Positions 35,913 to 46,272 of a stretch of DNA of 64,000 nt are shown piece after piece. A program made the translations under genes and the position numbers. Location: NCBI RefSeq assembly GCF_024347415.1, contig NZ_AP025477.1, forward strand, positions 1,116,001-1,180,000, given 5' to 3'. Origin of the DNA: Vibrio crassostreae. GTDB taxonomy: Bacteria; Pseudomonadota; Gammaproteobacteria; Enterobacterales; Vibrionaceae. The notes beneath the pieces were generated by a model. That model did not search any database, was not told where the DNA came from, and worked only from the letters and a program-made list of their open reading frames with translations. Numbering within the stretch: position 1 is the first letter of the stretch; the number at the start of each line of letters is the position of its first letter.

Positions 35913-36728
35913 ATGTTACGAGTCGCGCTTGCCTCTCTTTTATCCTTAGCCCTGTCTTCTCATGCTGCTTTTGCACAAGAAACCACTATTTCGGGCTCCA
36001 CTTCAGTATCACGAGTGATGGATGTATTAGCTGAGGAGTACAACAAGACTCACCCTGATAACTACATTGCCGTTCAGGGCATTGGTTCTACCGCGGGTAT
36101 TACCATGGTTAATAAAGGTGTCTCTGATATCGGTATGAGCTCACGTTATTTGACCGACCGCGAACAGAACGACAAGCTGAAAGTGTTCCCGATTGCTTTT
36201 GATGGCCTAGCCGTCGTAACCAACCGTTCGAACGGTGTAAGTAACGTCACTCGCGAACAGTTATTTGATATCTACAAGGGCAAAATCACAAACTGGAAAG
36301 CAATAGGTGGTGCAGACCAGCCTATCGCAGTGGTGACTCGCGAAGCGTCTTCTGGTTCACGCTACAGCTTCGAAAGCTTGCTTGGTTTAACGAAAATCAT
36401 TAATGACCGTCTAGTGTCTGACATCAACCCAAATAACTTGGTTGTAAACAGCAATAGTATGGTTAAAACGATAGTTAACCATAACCCGCACGCGATTGGT
36501 TTTATCTCTGTTGGTTCGATCGACCGTTCGATTAAAGCAATTACATTTGAAGGCGTGGAGCCAACATCTAAAAACATTGCCAACCACAGCTATGAACTGG
36601 CTCGCCCATTCTTATTACTGCATAAGACAGACTCTGTTTCTGACGAGAGCAAAGACTTCATCAAGTTCGTGAAATCCAAACAAGGCCAAGACCTTATTGA
36701 GGAATACGGCTACACTCGCATTAAATAA
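35913..36728 (+). CDS. PstS-like phosphate-binding protein, orphan
   Basis: A 271-residue periplasmic binding protein of the PstS type: signal peptide ending SHAAFA, then TTISGSTSVSR, VQGIGSTAG and TREASSGSRYSFE, the segments that cradle phosphate. It is shorter than canonical PstS and no pstCAB genes adjoin it. It may serve a transporter encoded elsewhere or act as a scavenging/sensory protein. I chose the ATG at 35913, which has TAGGAG upstream, over a TTG at 35907. A strong terminator follows at once, so it is a single-gene unit. Phosphate control is plausible but no Pho box was identified. Confidence 0.8.
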   Translation: MLRVALASLLSLALSSHAAFAQETTISGSTSVSRVMDVLAEEYNKTHPDNYIAVQGIGSTAGITMVNKGVSDIGMSSRYLTDREQNDKLKVFPIAFDGLAVVTNRSNGVSNVTREQLFDIYKGKITNWKAIGGADQPIAVVTREASSGSRYSFESLLGLTKIINDRLVSDINPNNLVVNSNSMVKTIVNHNPHAIGFISVGSIDRSIKAITFEGVEPTSKNIANHSYELARPFLLLHKTDSVSDESKDFIKFVKSKQGQDLIEEYGYTRIK

Positions 36729-36754
36729 GTAGGATAGTTTTATCTAATGTAAAC

Positions 36755-36787
36755 AAAAAGAGAGAGCACTATGCTCTCTCTTTTTTT
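36755..36787 (+). terminator. Terminator of the PstS-like gene
   Basis: AAAAAGAGAGAGCA pairs with TGCTCTCTCTTTTT around a three-base loop with a T run; may also serve the convergent MaoC gene. Confidence 0.85.
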
Positions 36788-36819
36788 GAATCTTTATAAA
36801 TCGCTTCTTTACAAACCAC

Positions 36820-37506
36820 TTAGAAGTGAAGTTGAATCACCGAAACGATAACAGCACCAGGACGGCGAATACCTTCTATTTCTACGCGGATTTCGCGCTC
36901 TATCTCTAGGCCTTTCTTGATTGGCGTTACTTTTGTTAGCGTACTTTTAGCACGAACGTTACTGCCCGATTTTACAGGATATGGAAAGCGTACTTGGTTA
37001 AGACCAATGTTTACAACCATCTTCGCTGTTGGGAATTGAGACTTGTCAGGATCAACGCTGTCAGTCAATCGAGGAAGCAGAGATAAAGTCAAAAAACCAT
37101 GTGCGATGGTTGTTTTGAACGGAGAGTCTGTTTCCGCTTTTTCAGGCTCGGTGTGGATCCACTGCATATCTTCAGTCACAAGGCCGAACTGGTTGATACG
37201 GTCTTGACTTACATTGATCCAGTCGCCAGTATGAATGACTTCACCGATCTGCTGATTAAGCTCATCAAACACAAGTTGTGCTTCTGGCTTAAGTACGATC
37301 GGTTGCTCCACCGGCATCTCTGGTGCATCTTCATTGACAGCAGGTTTGTGGTGATCACGAACCCACGCAAAGAAATGACTATTTTGCGTGCGATTAAGAA
37401 AGTCGCCCCAGTAATCTCTAAGAGCTGGAGACATCCATTGCATAAACTCTGAGTGTTGCGAAGACACGCTATCGCCTCGGTGTTTAAATAAATCAATGAC
37501 CTTCAT
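36820..37506 (-). CDS. MaoC-family (R)-specific enoyl hydratase-like protein
   Basis: A 228-residue protein. The C-terminal 150 residues form a hot-dog fold of the MaoC type, with the hydratase segment beginning at IGEVIHTGDWINVSQDRINQFGLVTEDMQWIH and the conserved AHGFLTLSLLP. The first 80 residues are an extra helical part (LRDYWGDFLNRTQNSHFF), as seen in some Vibrio homologues. Such enzymes hydrate enoyl-CoA to (R)-3-hydroxyacyl-CoA; the extension may place the protein on another complex. TGAGG before the ATG at 37506 decides the start; an upstream in-frame codon would add six residues. Confidence 0.8.
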   Translation of the reverse strand: MKVIDLFKHRGDSVSSQHSEFMQWMSPALRDYWGDFLNRTQNSHFFAWVRDHHKPAVNEDAPEMPVEQPIVLKPEAQLVFDELNQQIGEVIHTGDWINVSQDRINQFGLVTEDMQWIHTEPEKAETDSPFKTTIAHGFLTLSLLPRLTDSVDPDKSQFPTAKMVVNIGLNQVRFPYPVKSGSNVRAKSTLTKVTPIKKGLEIEREIRVEIEGIRRPGAVIVSVIQLHF

Positions 37507-37741
37507 AAGAACCTCAATGCACAAGAAATTTCAATATAACTTCGTAATTTTGAAACACTTCACACTATTGTGCAAATGTTTTCGAGCATACACCCGTTAG
37601 CTGAACCTTTCTATTTTCATAATAAACAGACACTTACCAATAAAACATCATTTTATTACAAAACTCAAATTAGAGTGTTAGCTCTATCACATAATAAACA
37701 TTTGATTATATAAATAGCGTTTTTATTCATAAGTGGAATAA
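37507..37741. other. AT-rich intergenic region upstream of the MaoC gene
   Basis: About 235 bp of AT-rich sequence between the MaoC gene start and the RND terminator. It should carry the maoC promoter. I see no open frame or strong fold in it. Confidence 0.4.
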
Positions 37742-37770
37742 AAAAAGGCTTAGCGCGATGCTAAGCCTCA
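37742..37770 (-). terminator. Terminator of the RND efflux operon
   Basis: GGCTTAGC pairs with GCTAAGCC; on the minus strand the stem is followed by TTTTTT. It lies about 90 bp after the RND permease stop. Confidence 0.8.
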
Positions 37771-37855
37771 GTTTTTATAAGGGATTAATTTTCACAAGGA
37801 ATTCGTTTGGGGCTTACTTTTACAAGAAAGCCACCTCCCCAGAAATTAACTTATC

Positions 37856-40800
37856 CTATTCGTCATCCAGTGGAATCAGTTTGGTATTACCACCGTGCGC
37901 CTTCTCACGCTTGCGTTGCACGAATGCATAGAAGCCAGGGATTAGGAACGTACCCGCCAGTAACACACATAGCAGACCACCAATCAATGAAATACCCAGA
38001 GAGTTTTGACTCACATGACCTGCGCCCGCAGCGAAGATAAGCGGGAAAATACCCAAGATAAACGACCAAGACGTCATGTTCACAGCACGGAAACGTAGCG
38101 TACCGCCCTTCACTGCCGCATCTTCGATTGGTGCGTCTTTCTCTTCACGCTCAACTTTCGCGAATTCTACAATCAAGATTGCGTTCTTCGCGGCCAAGGC
38201 TATCAAGAGAACTAAACCAATCTGTGCATATAGGTTCAGCGGTGTGCCTGTTAGGTTCAACGCCAAGAAGGAACCTAAGGTTGCGACCGGTACTACTAAG
38301 ATAATCGCAATCGGTATGGTCCAACTCTCGTATTGAGCCACCATGAACAAGTAGATGAAGATTAGTGCCAATGCGAACGCGAAGATCGCTTGATTACCTG
38401 CGAGTACTTCTTGGTAAGCCATGCCTGTCCATTCGTACTGGTAGCCCTGAGGCAGCACGTCAGCCGCGACACGTTCCATTGCCGCAATCGCATCACCACT
38501 TGAGTAACCCGGAGCAGGTTGGCCTTGGATCACTGCACTGCGGTACATGTTGTAACGCCATGCTACATCTGGTTCGAAGATCTGATCGTAAGTCACTAAT
38601 GTACTTAGCGGGATCATCTCACCATTAGACGAACGCACGTGGAATCGTTGTAGATCATCCATGCTGCTACGGTGTTCGCTGTCTGCTTGCATGGTTACGC
38701 GGAAGTTCTTACCAAACATGGTGAAATCATTCACGTACAACGAACCAAGGTTGCCTTGTAGTGTTTGGAAGATTTCCGACAACGGAATTCCAAGTTGTTG
38801 CGCTTTCTCACGATCAATGTCGACATAGTAGTGCGGCACATTTGCACGGAAGGTACTGAATGTGTGTGAAATCTCAGGCTGCTTGGTCGCCTCTGCAATC
38901 ACGTCATTCATAACCATCGCTAGGTCAGTACGGCTACGGCCTAATGTATCTTCAAGAACAAACTCAAAACCAGACGCTGCACCCATACCCGGAACTGCTG
39001 GAGGTCCCATTGCAAATACAATCGCTTGAGGCAGTTCTGTTGCTGCTCGACCATTAATACGCTGAGAAATAGCTTGCGCCGAATGCTGACCGTCCAGTGC
39101 GTTACGCATATCCCAATCGTGGAGTTTGATGAACATCGACGCACCATTCGATGCAGAAGCGCCCGTCATGAATGCGTAGCCGTTGACCAGCGTCACGCCA
39201 TCAACACCCGGCTCTTGCTCAACCATCTCTAATAATTGCTTAGTCACATCCTCGGTACGAGACAGTGATGCCGCATCAGGAAGCTGCACATTGACCAGCA
39301 AGATGCCCTTATCTTCTTGAGGTACAAACGCCGTAGACGTGGTTTTCGCGAAGTAAGTTACCGCTGCTAGTGCCACAACAAAGAAGGTAAATAGTAGAAC
39401 GCCCTTTTTCACAAGGAAGCCTGCAATTTGACCGTATTTGTTGGTTACTGATTCAAGACCACGGTTAAACGCTTGGTACCAACGTGCTGTGTTACCACCG
39501 CCCTGTTTAAGAACCAGTGAACACAATGCTGGTGACAACGTTAGTGCGTTAATCGAAGAGATAACAACGGCGATACAAATAGTCAGGGCGAACTGACGAT
39601 ACATGATGCCGGTAATACCTGGCAGCATCGCTACTGGGATGAATACCGCAAGTAGAACCAAGGTAGACGTAACGATCGGACCGGTTACTTCTTTCATCGC
39701 GATAAGCGTGGCTTTACGCGGTGAAATCGTTGGATCTTTGGCCATCGTGGTATCAACGTTCTCGATAACCAAGATCGCATCATCTACTACAATACCAATC
39801 GCCAATATCAAACCGAACAAGGTTACCGTATTGATGGTAAAACCCGTCATCTGCATGATGGCAAACGTACCGATCAAAGATACTGGAATCGCGACTACAG
39901 GAATCAAGGTTGCACGTGCACTACCCAAGAACAAGTAGGTAACTGCAATAACCAGCAAAATAGCTTCGATTAGCGTTTTTACTACGCCTTTGATCGACTC
40001 TGCAACGAAGAGTGTGGTGTCATAACTCGCTTCATAAGCAACGCCTTCAGGGAAGTTCTTGCTTAGGTTGTCGAGCATCGCCATGACCGCTTTACCACTT
40101 TCCAGCGCGTTAGCGTCTGACTGAAGTGACAGCGTTACGATTGAAGCGTCTTGACCACGGTATTTGCCATTACCATCGTAGAACTTTTTACCAAGCTCAA
40201 CACGTGCAATGTCTTTTAGGTAAACCGTTGAACCGTCTTGATTTGCACGAAGCACAACATTTTCAAACTCATCAGCCGTTTCTAGTCGACCTTTTGTTAC
40301 CAAGTTGAACTGTACCTCTTGTGCGTCGTTATAAGGTGCTGCTCCAATACGACCTGCAGCAACTTGAACGTTCTGCTCCGCCAACGCGCGATTCACGTCA
40401 GAGGTAGTTATATTCAGGTTAGCCATTTTCTCAGGATCTAACCAAACACGCATCGCGTATTCACCACCACCCAACACGTTAACTTCACTAATGCCCTTTA
40501 CACGAGCCAATTGGTCTTTAATGTTTAAGTTCACGTAGTTGATCAGGAATTGATCGTCGTACTCACCGTTTGGCGAGTAGAAGTTCAATACCATCAAAAG
40601 GTCAGGTGAACGCTTTTTAACGGTGACGCCCACCATTCTAACTTCCTGAGGAAGCTTTGATTCGATTTGAGCAACTCGGTTCTGAACGTTGACCTGAGCC
40701 ATATCTGGATCAGTTCCAACATCAAAGGTCACATTAAGGTTGTAGGAACCATCATTAGCACTCTTAGAAGACATGTAAATCATATCTTCAACGCCGTTAA

Positions 40801-41008
40801 CCGACGTTTCTATGGGGTCGGCTATCGCCTGCTCTACTACTTCAGCACTTGCACCAGTATAGAACGCGGTAACACTAACAGAAGGCGGACTAATTTTTGG
40901 ATATTCCGCCACTGGCAAGATAGCGAGAGATATAGCCCCCGCCAGCGTTAAAATTATGGATATTACAAGGGCAAACTTAGGCCTTTGAATAAAGAAACGA
41001 CTCAACAT
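37856..41008 (-). CDS. RND multidrug efflux permease (HAE1 type)
   Basis: A 1050-residue AcrB/MexF-like permease with 12 membrane helices and two large periplasmic loops. The proton-relay aspartates are in [10 protein letters not shown] (near residue 405), the relay lysine in [10 protein letters not shown], and the N-terminal [13 protein letters not shown] is typical. It pumps drugs, bile-type detergents or dyes from the periplasm through an outer-membrane channel that is not encoded here (TolC presumably). It forms an operon with the adaptor gene 11 bp upstream. It resembles the Vibrio Vme/Vex pumps; I cannot tell which one. Confidence 0.92.
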   Translation of the reverse strand: MLSRFFIQRPKFALVISIILTLAGAISLAILPVAEYPKISPPSVSVTAFYTGASAEVVEQAIADPIETSVNGVEDMIYMSSKSANDGSYNLNVTFDVGTDPDMAQVNVQNRVAQIESKLPQEVRMVGVTVKKRSPDLLMVLNFYSPNGEYDDQFLINYVNLNIKDQLARVKGISEVNVLGGGEYAMRVWLDPEKMANLNITTSDVNRALAEQNVQVAAGRIGAAPYNDAQEVQFNLVTKGRLETADEFENVVLRANQDGSTVYLKDIARVELGKKFYDGNGKYRGQDASIVTLSLQSDANALESGKAVMAMLDNLSKNFPEGVAYEASYDTTLFVAESIKGVVKTLIEAILLVIAVTYLFLGSARATLIPVVAIPVSLIGTFAIMQMTGFTINTVTLFGLILAIGIVVDDAILVIENVDTTMAKDPTISPRKATLIAMKEVTGPIVTSTLVLLAVFIPVAMLPGITGIMYRQFALTICIAVVISSINALTLSPALCSLVLKQGGGNTARWYQAFNRGLESVTNKYGQIAGFLVKKGVLLFTFFVVALAAVTYFAKTTSTAFVPQEDKGILLVNVQLPDAASLSRTEDVTKQLLEMVEQEPGVDGVTLVNGYAFMTGASASNGASMFIKLHDWDMRNALDGQHSAQAISQRINGRAATELPQAIVFAMGPPAVPGMGAASGFEFVLEDTLGRSRTDLAMVMNDVIAEATKQPEISHTFSTFRANVPHYYVDIDREKAQQLGIPLSEIFQTLQGNLGSLYVNDFTMFGKNFRVTMQADSEHRSSMDDLQRFHVRSSNGEMIPLSTLVTYDQIFEPDVAWRYNMYRSAVIQGQPAPGYSSGDAIAAMERVAADVLPQGYQYEWTGMAYQEVLAGNQAIFAFALALIFIYLFMVAQYESWTIPIAIILVVPVATLGSFLALNLTGTPLNLYAQIGLVLLIALAAKNAILIVEFAKVEREEKDAPIEDAAVKGGTLRFRAVNMTSWSFILGIFPLIFAAGAGHVSQNSLGISLIGGLLCVLLAGTFLIPGFYAFVQRKREKAHGGNTKLIPLDDE

Positions 41009-41019
41009 AAATAAGCCCC

Positions 41020-42156
41020 TTACTCAGGTTGTTCAGCAGTAGGTTGAATGCGAACAGACATACCATTACGCACACGCTGTAAGCCTTGAGTGATAACTGC
41101 GTCATCCTTCTCTAGTCCAGAGTGAACAATCACACCACCTTCAACTTGTCTACCCATCTCGATGTTTCTACGTTCAGCGACAGGCGCACTCTCGCCTTCA
41201 ACCAAAACCATCACAAAGTCACCTTCAAGGTCAGTTTGAACCGCGCGGCGCGGGATAGTCACAACATCAATAGATTGCTTCTCTCTTAGGTCCACACGAA
41301 CGTGCTGGCCCGGAAGTAGTTGCTGATCTGGATTATCGGCAATCGCACGCATTGCGATTGTGCCTGTATTAAGATTGATTCGGTTACCTAAGAAATCCAG
41401 TTGGCCTAGGTGTTCGAATACTTCACCATTCTCAAGCATGATCTGAACTTCAACACGATCAGAATCACTGCTGCCGTCACCTTCAATGCGGTCCATACCT
41501 AACTCAATACGCTCACGCTCACTGATACTAAACGACGCATGGATTGGGTCTAGGCTAACCAAAGTTGTCAACACACCTGAAGACGGTGAAACTAGGTCAC
41601 CTTTACTTACTTTCGTGTCACTGATTCTTCCAGAGAAAGGCGCGATGATTTTGGTATGAGAAAGCTGAACATTGGCGGCATTTAGCTGTGCTTGGCTTGC
41701 TTCAAGCTGTGCTTGCGAACCTAATAAGTTTGCCGTCAATGCATCAAACTCCGACTGCGAAATACTGCCCTTTGGAAGCAGGTTCTTACCGCGGTTAAAA
41801 TCAAGTTCGGCTTTTTTAAGGTTGGCATTCGCTTGAGCAACAGCCGCTTTCGCGCTTGCTACTTCTGCTTCAAATGAAGATGGTTCAATGGAGTAAAGTA
41901 ACTGGCCCTTTTCGACCATTTGACCTTCATTGAAATGACGGCTTTGTAAATAGCCTGAAACTTGCGCTGTGATAGCCGTGTCTTCAACGGCTTCAATACG
42001 ACCGATGTACGACTTACTTTGTTGGTGAGAAACAACGCTAACATCCTGTACAGCTACGAGAGGTAAAGGCGCTTGCTTAGTATTTTGAGCATCTTGCCCA
42101 CATCCAGCAAGAATAAGAGAGCTTGCAAGAGCCGTAAGGATTAACTTTTTACGCAT
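41020..42156 (-). CDS. RND efflux periplasmic adaptor lipoprotein
   Basis: A 378-residue membrane fusion protein. A lipoprotein signal ends in LILAGC (Cys about residue 18). Then come a lipoyl half-motif near 60-80 ([22 protein letters not shown]), an alpha-hairpin coiled coil (about 95-165, rich in [16 protein letters not shown]) and the second lipoyl and beta-barrel parts. It links the RND permease to TolC. The ATG at 42156 begins the signal peptide, so the 31 codons of open frame before it are not used. The gene runs into the permease gene with an 11-bp gap. Confidence 0.9.
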   Translation of the reverse strand: MRKKLILTALASSLILAGCGQDAQNTKQAPLPLVAVQDVSVVSHQQSKSYIGRIEAVEDTAITAQVSGYLQSRHFNEGQMVEKGQLLYSIEPSSFEAEVASAKAAVAQANANLKKAELDFNRGKNLLPKGSISQSEFDALTANLLGSQAQLEASQAQLNAANVQLSHTKIIAPFSGRISDTKVSKGDLVSPSSGVLTTLVSLDPIHASFSISERERIELGMDRIEGDGSSDSDRVEVQIMLENGEVFEHLGQLDFLGNRINLNTGTIAMRAIADNPDQQLLPGQHVRVDLREKQSIDVVTIPRRAVQTDLEGDFVMVLVEGESAPVAERRNIEMGRQVEGGVIVHSGLEKDDAVITQGLQRVRNGMSVRIQPTAEQPE

Positions 42157-42354
42157 GGTTATACCGTCACTTATGAGAAATTGAACAGCATAAAAGTTAC
42201 GTAACACAATTGCTTCAAATGTCCGAGGAATATCAATTATAACTCGCAAAAGTGTATCAATATGTTAATTGAAACCAAGTGCTTATAAAGTCATTACAAA
42301 CACGCTACAATTCCTAAGTAAATCAATCTCTCAGCTTTTGTTCTCTATGGATAT

Positions 42355-42380
42355 TGTCTAACATAATGTATTGTCAGACA
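42355..42380. promoter_or_regulatory. Imperfect palindrome between efflux operon and dCMP deaminase gene
   Basis: TGTCTAAC and GTCAGACA (7 of 8 positions paired) with a 10-base spacer, about 35 bp before the deaminase start. Could be an operator; no regulator gene adjoins it. Confidence 0.3.
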
Positions 42381-42415
42381 GATAAGCATTCACATTTAAT
42401 TGTTAAGGAATTCTC

Positions 42416-42859
42416 ATGATTTCAAAATGGGCTAAACGTTTCTATCAAATGGCGGAATTGGTCGGTTCTTGGAGTAAAGATCCTTCAACTCAAGTCGGCG
42501 CCGTAATCACTAAGCACAACCGTATTGTTTCCGTTGGTTTTAATGGCTACCCACATGGCGTGTCTGATAGTGCGGATACTGATGACAGAGAAATGAAGTA
42601 CCTCAAGACGCTTCACGCTGAAGAAAATGCAATTTTATTCGCCAAGCGTGATTTGGACAGTTGTGAAATCTGGGTAACTCACTTCCCTTGTCCAAACTGC
42701 GCAGCGAAAATCATCCAAACCGGTATTTCTGCGGTTCACTGCCCAGAGCAAAGTGAAGACTTCCTTTCTCGCTGGGGCGACAAGATTAAAGTTAGCCAAG
42801 ATATGTTTGAGCAAGCGGGTGTACAAGTGGATTGGTTACCACTCGCTGATCTAGACTAA
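42416..42859 (+). CDS. dCMP deaminase family protein
   Basis: A 147-residue zinc-dependent deoxycytidylate deaminase. The zinc-binding and catalytic motif H67-A-E69-E and the pair C92-P-N-C95 are intact, as is the early DPSTQVGAVI segment. dCMP deaminases convert dCMP to dUMP for dTMP synthesis; related ComEB proteins share the fold. The protein is cytoplasmic. It is divergent from the RND operon and ends before a strong terminator shared with the convergent MscS gene. No ribosome site closer than AAGGAA (eight bases upstream). Confidence 0.88.
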   Translation: MISKWAKRFYQMAELVGSWSKDPSTQVGAVITKHNRIVSVGFNGYPHGVSDSADTDDREMKYLKTLHAEENAILFAKRDLDSCEIWVTHFPCPNCAAKIIQTGISAVHCPEQSEDFLSRWGDKIKVSQDMFEQAGVQVDWLPLADLD

Positions 42860-42885
42860 TCTCAGAAATAGATAACAAGAACAAA

Positions 42886-42922
42886 AAAGCCGAGAGTCGA
42901 TATTATCGCTCTCGGCTTTCTT
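42886..42922. terminator. Bidirectional terminator, dCMP deaminase / MscS
   Basis: AAAGCCGAGAG pairs with CTCTCGGCTTT, with A-run on the left and T-run on the right, between convergent genes. Confidence 0.85.
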
Positions 42923-42949
42923 TTGTTTAGGACTCAGCGGACTGCAGAA

Positions 42950-43792
42950 TTAAGTGCTGGCAGGAAACGCTTCAGCGTATGCTTCCATAAAGTCTTTGCG
43001 AATGTCTTGCTCTAAATGAATCGCTTTTTCGGTCGGGCAGAAAATCATAAAATGTACTTCTTGCTCACCCGTCGAACTGCTCGTGATATGGATGTGAGGC
43101 TCAGAACCCGGTAAGTCAACGCCAGCGTGCTTTTCGATCACGCCGTTGTAACGGCGGGCAACATCGATAAACTCTTCGCAATGCTCTTCAATTTTTACAA
43201 TAAGACTCGGAACCATAGGGTATAGGTTTACAAAGTCTTTCACCGTCACAAAAAAGTTATGATAAACATAGCGCTTCATGAAGTTTAGGTTCTTTACCGG
43301 ATAAGTGAAGAACATGCTGTTGGGCAGCGTGGCAGTCTTGCCAGTGAAGTGATACTGCCCATGATACAAATCGATTTCTTGTATCACAGTCGCCATCAAA
43401 TTGTGCTCAATCACCTCACCGCTGATTTTACCCACCTCAATCCAGTCACCAATTCTAAATGAGCGAGAACTCGCACGTTGAATAGAACCAGTGAAACACA
43501 AAATGATCTCTTTAGACGCAACGACGATAGCAACAGCAATAGCCGTAACTGACAGTGCAAATTCGCTGATTTCGGATTTCCACAACACAAATAACGTCAC
43601 AACAATAATCGCAAACGTGCCGTTTTTGGTTCGTGACATCCAGTTACGTTGGTCTTCGCTAAGGAAAGCAACATCACCTCTTATTTGAGACAAGGTGATT
43701 CGGCGAATGATTAAGATAATAGTGATAATCAACGCACTAAAAATAAACTTATGAGCGAGTAGAAAATCAATTACTTGCCACAACTTTTCCAT
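42950..43792 (-). CDS. Mechanosensitive ion channel family protein (MscS type)
   Basis: A 280-residue MscS-family protein with an N-terminal membrane helix (about 12-30), two more hydrophobic segments (55-75, 80-100) and the beta domain beginning SRSFRIGDWIEVGKISGEVIEHNLMATVI. The pore helix lacks the long AxxGxA pattern of E. coli MscS and the protein is in the range of MscM/YbdG-type channels. It would open under osmotic down-shock in the inner membrane. AAGGAATAAG precedes the ATG at 43792. It follows the DM13 and pepT genes on the same strand but is set apart by hairpins. Confidence 0.82.
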   Translation of the reverse strand: MEKLWQVIDFLLAHKFIFSALIITIILIIRRITLSQIRGDVAFLSEDQRNWMSRTKNGTFAIIVVTLFVLWKSEISEFALSVTAIAVAIVVASKEIILCFTGSIQRASSRSFRIGDWIEVGKISGEVIEHNLMATVIQEIDLYHGQYHFTGKTATLPNSMFFTYPVKNLNFMKRYVYHNFFVTVKDFVNLYPMVPSLIVKIEEHCEEFIDVARRYNGVIEKHAGVDLPGSEPHIHITSSSTGEQEVHFMIFCPTEKAIHLEQDIRKDFMEAYAEAFPAST

Positions 43793-43808
43793 TACTTATT
43801 CCTTAGCA

Positions 43809-43845
43809 TTACAACAGTTAGCTTTACAACGGTTAGCTTTACAAG
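43809..43845. repeat. Short tandem repeat, 15-bp unit
   Basis: TTACAACAGTTAGCT, then TTACAACGGTTAGCT, then a partial third unit TTACAAG. Lies in the leader of the MscS gene. Confidence 0.65.
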
Positions 43846-43873
43846 AAAGCCGCTAATATCAGTGCTATGAAAA

Positions 43874-43894
43874 AGCGCTCAACTCCTGAGCGCT
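43874..43894 (-). terminator. Terminator of the DM13 gene
   Basis: AGCGCTCA pairs with TGAGCGCT; on the minus strand it is followed by TTTTT, 35 bp after the DM13 gene. Confidence 0.65.
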
Positions 43895-43928
43895 CGTGTT
43901 CATTCTGATATTAACCTAGCTAAGGCTA

Positions 43929-44396
43929 TCATTTTATCTTGGCTGAAGTAATAAATTGACCAAAAGTTTCACACCAAATCACAACGGTATTAAATCGATT
44001 AAGATCAGTGCCTTCGGGAAGAGCAACCATAAAACGGTCGAATGTTTTGACATCTCCGACTCTCAGTAACTCGTTCTTGCTGTCATTGAAAGCTTGCTCG
44101 GTTTCAATAAACTTAGGCGAGAGGTAAACCTTGTAATCAGGTCCCGGCGCCAACTCACCTTCAAAAGCTATCGCACTTTCAGACACAGAAACGATGCCCT
44201 CGCCCCAATGTAAGAAATCACTGTCTTGGCGATCTTTGCTGAACTTGCCGGTATAAATAGCCTGTTGTGAGACCGCTTCAACTGAACTCGAAGATGGGGA
44301 ATCAGGTTCAATCAAGATAGGTAATGAATAGACACCAAGCCCAAAACCAAAAGCACCCACGGCTATGTGGGTGCAAAGTAAAACTAACTTTTTCAT
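43929..44396 (-). CDS. DM13-domain protein, membrane-anchored
   Basis: A 155-residue protein with an N-terminal signal or anchor (KLVLLCTHIAVGAFGFGLGVY) and a C-terminal DM13 domain (about residues 48-155: GEGIVSVSESAIAFEGELAPGPDYKVYLSP, then FNTVVIWCETFGQFITSAKI). The single conserved cysteine in VIWC is a hallmark of the domain, which is proposed to take part in electron transfer or hydroxylation. GGGGAG sits six bases before the ATG at 44396. It faces the periplasm. Its partner is not evident: neighbours pepT and the MscS gene have separate terminators. Confidence 0.8.
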   Translation of the reverse strand: MKKLVLLCTHIAVGAFGFGLGVYSLPILIEPDSPSSSSVEAVSQQAIYTGKFSKDRQDSDFLHWGEGIVSVSESAIAFEGELAPGPDYKVYLSPKFIETEQAFNDSKNELLRVGDVKTFDRFMVALPEGTDLNRFNTVVIWCETFGQFITSAKIK

Positions 44397-44418
44397 CGCG
44401 TACTCCCCTATGCTTAAA

Positions 44419-44440
44419 GAGAGTATTATTGAATACTCTC
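44419..44440 (-). terminator. Hairpin after pepT
   Basis: GAGAGTAT pairs with ATACTCTC around six bases; on the minus strand a short T run follows. It is also the start of the DM13 gene leader. Confidence 0.55.
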
Positions 44441-44472
44441 AAAAATACAAAGAGATATAACGCTCTGATGTT

Positions 44473-45705
44473 CTATTTTTGGTAATGCGTCGCTGTACGT
44501 TGAGACAATTCGACAATCACTTTTACCGCTTGCTCCATGCCTTGAATGGTAATGAACTCATGAATACCGTGGAAGTTGTAGCCACCAGTAAAGATATTCG
44601 GACATGGTAGCCCCATGAAAGATAAGCGAGCACCATCTGTACCACCTCGGATAGGCTTGATCATTGGCTCAACATCGCACTCAATCATCGCTTGCTTTGC
44701 TAATTCAATAATATGTTGATGCGGTTCAACCATCTCCTTCATGTTGAAGTAGCTATCAGTTAACACCAACTCAACACGGCCTTTCTCAAGACGCTCATTC
44801 AACTCATCTACTTTCTGTTGCATGAATGCCTTACGCGCTTCTACACCTTCACGTTCAAAATCACGGATGATGTAACCCAATTCAGAGCGAGCTACACCCA
44901 TTTCAGCCGACTTCAGGTGGTAAAAGCCTTCATAACCTTCTGTGCACTCTGGTGTTTCTTGCGCAGGCATCATCAATTGGAATTGCGCCGCAATGTTCAT
45001 CGAGTTCACCATTTTACCTTTTGCAGTGCCCGGGTGAACGTTGACGCCATGGCAAATAACGTCAGCACTTGTGGCATTGAAGTTCTCAAATTCCAACTCC
45101 CCTACTGGACCACCATCGATGGTGTACGCCCACTCGGCACCAAACTTTTCAACGTCAAACAGGTTCGCACCGCGGCCAATCTCTTCATCCGGAGTGAAAC
45201 CAATGCAGATGTCGCCGTGTTTGATGTATGGATTCGCTCTCAGGTAAGCAATCGCGCTGATGATTTCAGCGATGCCCGCTTTGTTGTCGGCACCAAGCAA
45301 AGTCGTGCCGTCAGTCGTAATAAGGTCGTGACCATGTAAAGAATCAAGGTCTGGGTATTGGCTTGGGCTCAAACTCTCGCCACTTTCACCTAATTCAATC
45401 GTTCCACCTCGGTAATCTTTAATCACTTGTGGTTTCACGTTGGTACCTGATGCGTCAGGAGCGGTATCCATGTGTGCGACAAAGCCAATCGCAGGTACTG
45501 GGTAGTCGACGTTCGACGGCAGTTTCGCCATCAAATATCCATTTTCATCTAAAGAGACATCAACTAACTCTAATGCGATCAATTCTGACTTTAAGGCTTC
45601 AGCAAAGGTGATTTGACCCGGTGAACTTGGGCATTGCTGGTTAGAAGGATCGGATTTGGTATCAAAAGTAACGTAATTCAGAAAACGTTCTACTAGCTTT
45701 TCCAT
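44473..45705 (-). CDS. pepT: Peptidase T (tripeptide aminopeptidase)
   Basis: A 410-residue M20-family metallopeptidase of exact PepT length. Metal and catalytic residues are visible: AHMDTAPD (H78, D80), [13 protein letters not shown] with the bridging aspartate near residue 140, PDEEIGRGA with the catalytic glutamate pair near 173, the dimer domain [13 protein letters not shown], and [11 protein letters not shown] with the last histidine in NFHGIHEF. It removes the N-terminal residue of tripeptides in the cytoplasm. The ATG at 45705 has a purine-rich TGAGATG upstream. It is the first gene of the run pepT, DM13 and MscS. Confidence 0.95.
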   Translation of the reverse strand: MEKLVERFLNYVTFDTKSDPSNQQCPSSPGQITFAEALKSELIALELVDVSLDENGYLMAKLPSNVDYPVPAIGFVAHMDTAPDASGTNVKPQVIKDYRGGTIELGESGESLSPSQYPDLDSLHGHDLITTDGTTLLGADNKAGIAEIISAIAYLRANPYIKHGDICIGFTPDEEIGRGANLFDVEKFGAEWAYTIDGGPVGELEFENFNATSADVICHGVNVHPGTAKGKMVNSMNIAAQFQLMMPAQETPECTEGYEGFYHLKSAEMGVARSELGYIIRDFEREGVEARKAFMQQKVDELNERLEKGRVELVLTDSYFNMKEMVEPHQHIIELAKQAMIECDVEPMIKPIRGGTDGARLSFMGLPCPNIFTGGYNFHGIHEFITIQGMEQAVKVIVELSQRTATHYQK

Positions 45706-45737
45706 AATTCATCTCACCATGGATTAAGTAATTAATT

Positions 45738-45803
45738 TACTGACTTAATATGTAATATAGATAAGTAATTTATTGTTAGAGAATTACCTATGCTAAGTCA
45801 GTA
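45738..45803. repeat. Inverted repeat upstream of pepT
   Basis: TACTGACTTA and TAAGTCAGTA, a 10-bp perfect pair about 46 bp apart; the next bases (ATGTAAT and ATTAC) also pair partly. Position 33 bp upstream of the pepT start suggests a regulatory fold or protein site. The rest of 45804-46055 shows no gene. Confidence 0.45.
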
Positions 45804-46055
45804 GCGAGGTTTTTCATCTTACGCCCCTGACCATCTATGTAATTGCTCTAAATCATTATTGTGCGAAATTAGATGAGCTTCCTATACTTATAAACAGAGG
45901 GTTTCGTCAGTTCCAATATTGCATACGGATGATAAGCGATCGCTTTGTACGCATTCTACGCCCTCCACTCTCAGCCTAAAAAAAGTACAAAGTGGATGAT
46001 GATCACAATTTATCTCAGATGCAGAATCTGTCATACGTTACACGGAGATACAGTT

Positions 46056-46199
46056 ATGACGATTAATAAATATTTCATTTTCTCTCCTCAAGCCTCTGAG
46101 GAAACACTTCAACCAGTATTAACTGAGAAAGAAGTTCAAAGGCAGGAAGCTCTAAAACAGGCGCAGACCCAGGGTGGGTTTGATACAAACGCAGCCTAG
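46056..46199 (+). CDS. Small conserved-looking protein, 47 residues
   Basis: A 47-residue hydrophilic protein (MTINKYFIFSPQ... ending GGFDTNAA). The ATG at 46056 has GGAGA seven bases upstream, which argues for this start over the longer open frame from 45945. A clear hairpin terminator follows 37 bp after the stop, so it is a separate transcript. I do not recognise the family; the middle is a glutamine/glutamate-rich helix (EKEVQRQEALKQAQTQ). Confidence 0.6.
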   Translation: MTINKYFIFSPQASEETLQPVLTEKEVQRQEALKQAQTQGGFDTNAA

Positions 46200-46236
46200 T
46201 AACTGAATGGTTCTCTAGTGCCATTAAGACCCCTAT

Positions 46237-46272
46237 AAAAAAGCTCTACTCACTATCCGGTAGAGCTTTTTT
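46237..46272 (+). terminator. Terminator after the 47-residue protein gene
   Basis: AAAAGCTCTAC pairs with GTAGAGCTTTT followed by T residues. The 270 bp from here to the tas start show no further gene. Confidence 0.85.

Noticed and set aside
42156..42249. Longer N-terminus for the RND adaptor starting at 42249
   Set aside because: It would place 31 extra residues before a typical lipoprotein signal peptide, which must be N-terminal.
44818..45339. 173-codon open frame on the plus strand inside pepT
   Set aside because: Fully antisense to a conserved peptidase gene, product resembles no family, no ribosome site.
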